From Oscarella lobularis (lineage: Eukaryota; Porifera; Homoscleromorpha; Homosclerophorida; Oscarellidae), in assembly GCF_947507565.1 (NCBI RefSeq), contig NC_089179.1:620001-684000 (forward strand): 64,000 nt of DNA. The letters run 5' to 3'. Each line of letters opens with the position of its first letter. The first letter of the stretch is position 1. Shown here piece by piece: positions 59,784 through 64,000 of this stretch. Under the pieces are notes generated by a model. The model made no database searches, was not told the origin of the DNA, and saw nothing but the letters and a program-made list of their open reading frames with translations. The translations under genes and the position numbers were made by a program.

Positions 59784-62043
59784 CTAGGTAAGTATTTCCG
59801 CGTAATCTTTAACTTTCGCGTAATCGTCGTCGTCGTCGACGTCGTCGTAATTGCCAAATGAACTGAAAGCAGTTTGTTTGATCATGCTGCTTCTCCTTTC
59901 TGTTACATTTGGATATGAGTCGAACGCGTAATTGTTTGTCGTTCGATCGGGTAGAGTATGAACTTTTCTCGGTAGACTATGAACTTTTCTCTCCGGCAGC
60001 GGAGGGCTCAAAACATGCCGAGGTGGCGGCGGCGTCATCGTAGTTGGACTGAGCATTTTTCTTTGCGGAAGTGGAGGAGGAGAAGGAGCAGAAGACGAGG
60101 ACAACGATCTTTGGTGTCCTCCACGTCTGTCATTTACATACGTAGCCGCTGCTCGAATGGGAAGTCCCATGGCATCAATTTCACGTGAAACCAATTGAGA
60201 GCGTCGTGCAGGACGATGCGGATGATCGTTTATGAACGGTCTTGGGCTCTCGGGACGATATCCAGTGTACGCTTTCATTGCGCTAGGACGTTCTCCTTCG
60301 ACCGTCGAGCGTCTTGGTACTGGAGGCGGCCTTCCGGGCTTGGGTGATCGAGGTGGAAGCGGCGGCGAGTTTTCACCACCACTAAAGCCGTCCGTCGATA
60401 GCGGCGATGCATAACGTTGAATAGGCGGCGGTGTCGACGAGTCTAAAGCCGAACGGTGAGGAATTGGTGGCGGTAGAGGAGAACGAGGTCGATTGGGTAG
60501 TGGCGACGAGCAATCTGAAAGCGAACGGTGAGGGAGAGGCGGTGGAGGACGAGTGGAAGCGCTCTTAGGCGGTATTGGTGGTGTGCAAGCCAGTCCTGAT
60601 AATTGTGGGGATGAAGGAGGACCGCTGCACATTTGGCTAAAGACGGAGGAATCGTCTTGCAATTTCAAATAGCCACTGTCTTCATAGCCCGTGGATGAGG
60701 TCAAATCCAAGTAATCAGACCCTGGCGAGTCTGTTTCGCTTGGGAAAAAAACGTCGCTGCCTTTATCGAGGCTCTCGCTGACAGACGTACTGCGCGGAGG
60801 TACACTTGCAAGTTCACTGCTGTGAATGTAATTGCCACTTGGTGTGACTTTGGGAATGGAGTCGATGTCATAATCCTTTATGTAGCCGCAATCTACGCAA
60901 AAGTCGTCTGTACAACGAAAAGAAACGCTGAGATGCATAAGAAGATATTTTACCTTCCCTTGGCCCGTAGTCATCGTCGTCATCGTCATCGTCAGCTTCG
61001 TAATCAGGCTGTCTTGGTGGGGGAACGGGAGGTTTTTCTGCTATGCCCAGCGAAAGCTTCGCCATGCTGGCACCCGTCGATTTGGCCGTCGGTTCTATTC
61101 TTTGAGAAAGTGTCAATGTCATCAATTTGCTTACACGAGTTCGGATCATCTTTGCCAATTGCGAAGCGTGTGGAGTTAAAAAAACCACTTCCCTCAGTTT
61201 TTCGTCGCCGCTAATTAAGAGAGCAGGCAATGGAACGTCAGCCACTGATTCAGAACTCGTACCAATTCAAAGCAACAGTGACCGCTTTGTCTCCGTCGGC
61301 ACTGACCTCGGCAACGGGTCCAAGCTGAAGAAGATGCCATGACACGATAGTTTCTTCGGTGACGTCGTCTTTCATTGCCGCGTGCGTGTCGGTTATGGAA
61401 AGGATGACGAATTGGTCACAGATGGAGTGATTTCCTATTGACGTCTCCAATTGTCTCGAGGCGTCGTTGGGAAATACTCTCGCTTGGAACTCTTGCTCGA
61501 CTTTGTCGACCTCTTCATTAGCAGATGTTATAAATCACGGAATCATTACAAAAGCAGGAAGACATCGATGCTCTAGCTTACGGCGAATTCCAGCGCGTTC
61601 CAACTTCTTCAGCCATTTCTCGAGCGTTTCTTGGGCGAACGCTGCACACTGGCAAATCTTGTCGCCGCTAACTGGTGAGAAAATACGCGCGTGCGTATAA
61701 TTAGTAGGGAAAAACGCGGCCGTGTCGTCTTACGGAAAAGATCAAAGCAGTGCAATTGTTTGTCTTTCGTCTTCGCCTCGGGGGGACGTCGTTTCGTGCC
61801 TTCAGCCAGTCTGAGATCGATTTTATCGACGACTTTTTTCAGCTTCTCCGTCTGATAGCATTCGAGCGCACAACGCGTCGAATTTTCGACGCGACGGAGC
61901 ACCGTCCACAAACGTTTGTACGACTACGTGTCAACAATCGCGATACTCGACTCGGGATTATATCGTACGTTTTGTTTACAGACCCCTTTCTTTTTGACAT
62001 TCAACCAGCTTTGATAGATGACACCAGACGCGGAAGTGTCCAT
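59784..62043 (-). CDS. DOK-like PH-PTB adaptor with long Pro/Tyr-rich tail
   Basis: Probable membrane-proximal docking protein for tyrosine-kinase signalling. The start at 62043 gives MDTSASGVIYQSWLNVKKKG, joined to SYKRLWTVLRRVENSTRCAL and ending AQETLEKWLKKLERAGIRR: a PH domain with the closing Trp helix. Next FPNDASRQLETSIGNHSICD to EETIVSWHLLQLGPVAEVSA resembles the DOK/IRS-type PTB fold. The tail has many PxxP stretches (PPPPLPHRSLSDCSSPLPNR, SPPLPPRSPKPGRPPPVP) for SH3 domains and Tyr motifs (DYLDL, GYEDSGYLKL, DDYAKV, YAEIL) for SH2 binding. DOK is my best fit by PH-PTB-tail layout; sequence similarity is weak, so GAB/IRS-like origins remain possible. About six short introns; two Asp runs. 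Confidence 0.7.
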
Positions 62044-62317
62044 GACGTCGTCTGTGACCGTCACCGGCGCGAAGAATCTTGCACTTCACAAGGGTTAGGG
62101 TTAGGGTTAGAAGAAAAGGCTATCGAAAAGGCTATGGATCGTTGCAACTAAGGAAGAAGGCGAAGCTAGCTAGCTAGCTAAGGCTTCAAACCGCGGAACT
62201 CGCGCAGGCGCCGATCAGATCGTATCTGGAAGATTTATCGGTCAGCTGACTACAAGAACTTTTCCAATTGGTTGCTAATAAGGCGATCGTGATTCCTTAC
62301 CCGGATAGCAGAGAACA
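62044..62317. promoter_or_regulatory. Divergent promoter adaptor / LRR protein
   Basis: 274 bp between start codons. It contains an interstitial telomeric repeat (62092-62110), a GCTA repeat at 62165-62180 and no TATA box. Confidence 0.5.
62092..62110 (+). repeat. Interstitial telomeric repeat (GGGTTA)3G
   Basis: Three uninterrupted TTAGGG-type units (GGGTTAGGGTTAGGGTTAG) between two divergent genes. Confidence 0.95.
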
Positions 62318-63925
62318 ATGGATATCGCGCGTTTACTCACCGTTCTGTCGGCGCTTCTAGCTTCCTTTTCGTATTCGCATGCAGTCGATCGAAACGAGAA
62401 GCAGGCGGCGTCCGAGCGACGTCTCTACGACTCGCTTCGTCATCGCGCGATGGCAGCATGGCGCGAACGCATGGCGGAAATCGCAACGAACCCCCCCGCA
62501 ACAAAACCGAATCAAGATGATCTGGAAGCGCTGGTCGCTTTCTACAAGAGCACCGGCGGACCGACGTGGACGAACAACAGCGGCTGGACGGACGCAATGG
62601 AAGGCAGTCCGTGCGGCGTCACAAACTGGTACGGCGTCGATTGCGACGCCAGTGGTCGCGTGATCGGAATCACGCTCACTCGAAACAACCTCGTCGGACC
62701 GCTACCGGTCGAGCTAGCTCGAGCGACGAATCTGGAGAACATCGTTCTCTTCTCGAACGCTCTCAGCGGATCGATTCCCCCCGAGATATTCCAATTGCCG
62801 AATCTGACGCAGTTCCTCGTCGATTTCAACCAGTTCGTCGGCGAATTGCCGCGCGTTCTCGTCGCGCCGCGTCTCCAATCGTTGCTTCTCTATACGAATC
62901 ATTTCAGCGGGGAGCTCCCCGCCGTTTGGAAAACGCCCGCGCTCGAGCAGCTCAACGTCGATGGGAACGAATTCGTTGGGAATATACCGGAGGGTTTGGG
63001 AAGTGCCGACAATCTTACGTCTCTCGTGCTCGCGCACAATAATCTGAGCGGAGCGTTTCCGGCGAGTCTTGCGAGTATGAAGCAGTTGAAGCAATTGTGG
63101 ATATTTTCGACGCCGAATGTGAGTGGACCGTTGCCGATTGCGTGGTCGAAGTTGCGTTTGCTTACCGACGTTCAAATTGAAGGAGTCACTGGCGCGATAC
63201 CTGAATGGATTGGTCAGTACTGGACATTGGTGCAGGTGCTCGTTCTGTCGCGAGGCAATGCGACTGGATCGCTTCCGCTGTCGCTTTGCGAGCTGCCGAA
63301 TTTGGAGCGACTCTGGCTTTTCGATCATCAGCTGACAGGTGAGATTCCCTATTGCGTCAATCAGATGGCCAGTCTTCAGTGGATCGACTTGTCGCATAAT
63401 CGTCTCACAGGAGAGATACCGCAGCAGTTTGGTTATCTCAAGAATATGACGCACTTAGCGTTGGGCGATAATCAGCTTACCGGATCCCTGCCGGATTCTC
63501 TTGGTCATCTGGAGACACTCGAGAGTCTTGATGTCTGCGTGAACATGTTGACAGGCGGAATACCGACGTCATTTAGCGCATTTTATCCGCGAATGTACTC
63601 GTTTACTATCTGCTACAACACGTTTTCTGGCCCCATACCGAGTGAACTGGAACAATTTCTGAAGCGCATCGACGACTATACCTGTCTCATGTATGGCAAT
63701 CCCTGGTCCTGTCCTATTCCGAGCTACGTGCCAAAATCGTGCGGCTGCACCTGTTCCAAGTGCAACAGCGCCGAAAATCACGCTGACTGTCGATCGTGCG
63801 TGAACAGCTCAGAAGGATGCGGCTTTTGCAATAATGGACCCAACTGCTTGCAAGGCAACGCTACTTCGCCGTATATCATCACCTGTCCCCAAGGGCAATG
63901 GGTATTCGGAACGAACGGATGCTGA
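62318..63925 (+). CDS. Secreted plant-type leucine-rich-repeat protein, intronless
   Basis: 535 residues in one exon. Signal peptide at the start (ARLLTVLSALLASFSYSHAV). An LRR N-cap of plant type follows: DDLEALVAFYKSTGGPTWTN, GWTDAMEGSPCGVTNWYGVD with paired Cys. About 13 repeats have the plant/SDS22-extracellular consensus LxxLxLxxNxLTGxIPxxL (for example LTGEIPQQFGYLKNMTHLAL, LTGSLPDSLGHLETLESLDV). Many N-glycosylation sites. The C-terminal Cys-rich tail (CGCTCSKCNSAENHADCRSC, GCGFCNNGPNCLQG) resembles a PSI-type knot. No membrane anchor or kinase, so it is probably secreted. Function unknown; pattern-recognition or matrix roles are guesses. Such LRRs are typical of plants and several protists and uncommon in animals. 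Confidence 0.85.
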   Translation: MDIARLLTVLSALLASFSYSHAVDRNEKQAASERRLYDSLRHRAMAAWRERMAEIATNPPATKPNQDDLEALVAFYKSTGGPTWTNNSGWTDAMEGSPCGVTNWYGVDCDASGRVIGITLTRNNLVGPLPVELARATNLENIVLFSNALSGSIPPEIFQLPNLTQFLVDFNQFVGELPRVLVAPRLQSLLLYTNHFSGELPAVWKTPALEQLNVDGNEFVGNIPEGLGSADNLTSLVLAHNNLSGAFPASLASMKQLKQLWIFSTPNVSGPLPIAWSKLRLLTDVQIEGVTGAIPEWIGQYWTLVQVLVLSRGNATGSLPLSLCELPNLERLWLFDHQLTGEIPYCVNQMASLQWIDLSHNRLTGEIPQQFGYLKNMTHLALGDNQLTGSLPDSLGHLETLESLDVCVNMLTGGIPTSFSAFYPRMYSFTICYNTFSGPIPSELEQFLKRIDDYTCLMYGNPWSCPIPSYVPKSCGCTCSKCNSAENHADCRSCVNSSEGCGFCNNGPNCLQGNATSPYIITCPQGQWVFGTNGC

Positions 63926-64000
63926 GGAAATGACGTAAGAAGTTCTACTTCGAAGAGCGTAGATAGTACAACTTCCTTTAGCACGTGCACGAAGCGAACC
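63926..64000. other. 3' flank of the LRR gene to window end
   Basis: 75 bp after the stop codon; a GCACGTGC palindrome near 63983 and nothing else recognisable. Confidence 0.4.

Noticed and set aside
62092-62110. TTAGGG units as a chromosome end
   Set aside because: Only three units, with intact genes on both sides; at most an interstitial repeat.

Overview
This is animal nuclear DNA from a very compact genome. Most genes are split by introns of about 45-70 bp with canonical GT-AG ends, intergenic gaps are often under 100 bp, and neighbours are frequently divergent. The gene content is metazoan: citron kinase, slingshot phosphatase, MORC2, SMPD4, a DOK-type adaptor, a GAS2 family protein and the TBCE chaperone. 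The compactness, the short introns and the mix of animal genes with a plant-style LRR protein suggest an early-branching animal. A homoscleromorph sponge such as Oscarella is my best guess; this is inference from gene structure, not an identification. I see no tRNA, rRNA, CRISPR array or prokaryotic operon.

Layout: 0-2 kb CPD carboxypeptidase (-, cut by the left edge); 2.1-3.9 kb mitochondrial EF-Tu TUFM (+); 4.1-4.5 kb POLD4 (-); 4.9-8.35 kb SMPD4 (+); 8.35-8.6 kb a duplicated fragment of the 3' end of mevalonate kinase; 8.6-9.1 kb an unrecognised small gene (-); 9.3-10.2 kb a GC-rich spliced-looking transcription unit of unknown kind (+); 10.6-12.2 kb MVK (-); 12.3-13.4 kb RAD1 (-); 13.5-16.3 kb cytochrome P450 reductase POR (+); 16.3-19.7 kb SLF1 (-); 19.8-20.4 kb TMEM223 (+); 20.5-22.4 kb a flavin monooxygenase (-); 23.4-25.9 kb TBCE (+); 26-28.4 kb SFSWAP (-); 28.5-30.7 kb LRR/EF-hand protein (+); 31-32.2 kb intronless GPCR (+); 32.5-39.7 kb citron kinase (-); 39.8-41.4 kb RAD9 (+); 41.6-45.4 kb slingshot (-); 45.6-50.0 kb MORC2 (-); 50.1-51.3 kb phytanoyl-CoA dioxygenase family (+); 51.4-52.3 kb short-chain dehydrogenase (+); 52.5-53.75 kb GAS2-like (-); 53.8-59.7 kb very large inducible GTPase with an N-terminal CARD-like region (+); 59.8-62.0 kb PH/PTB adaptor (-); 62.3-63.9 kb secreted plant-type LRR protein (+).

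Functional links: two of the three subunits of the 9-1-1 DNA-damage clamp (RAD1, RAD9) lie in the window together with SLF1, POLD4 and MORC2, all genome-maintenance factors. POR and the flavin monooxygenase belong to ER oxidative metabolism. The dioxygenase and dehydrogenase are adjacent, co-oriented and share a similar N-terminal leader. The last 10 kb (CARD-like/GTPase, adaptor, LRR protein) looks like a small immunity or signalling neighbourhood, and it holds the most novel-looking locus of the window.
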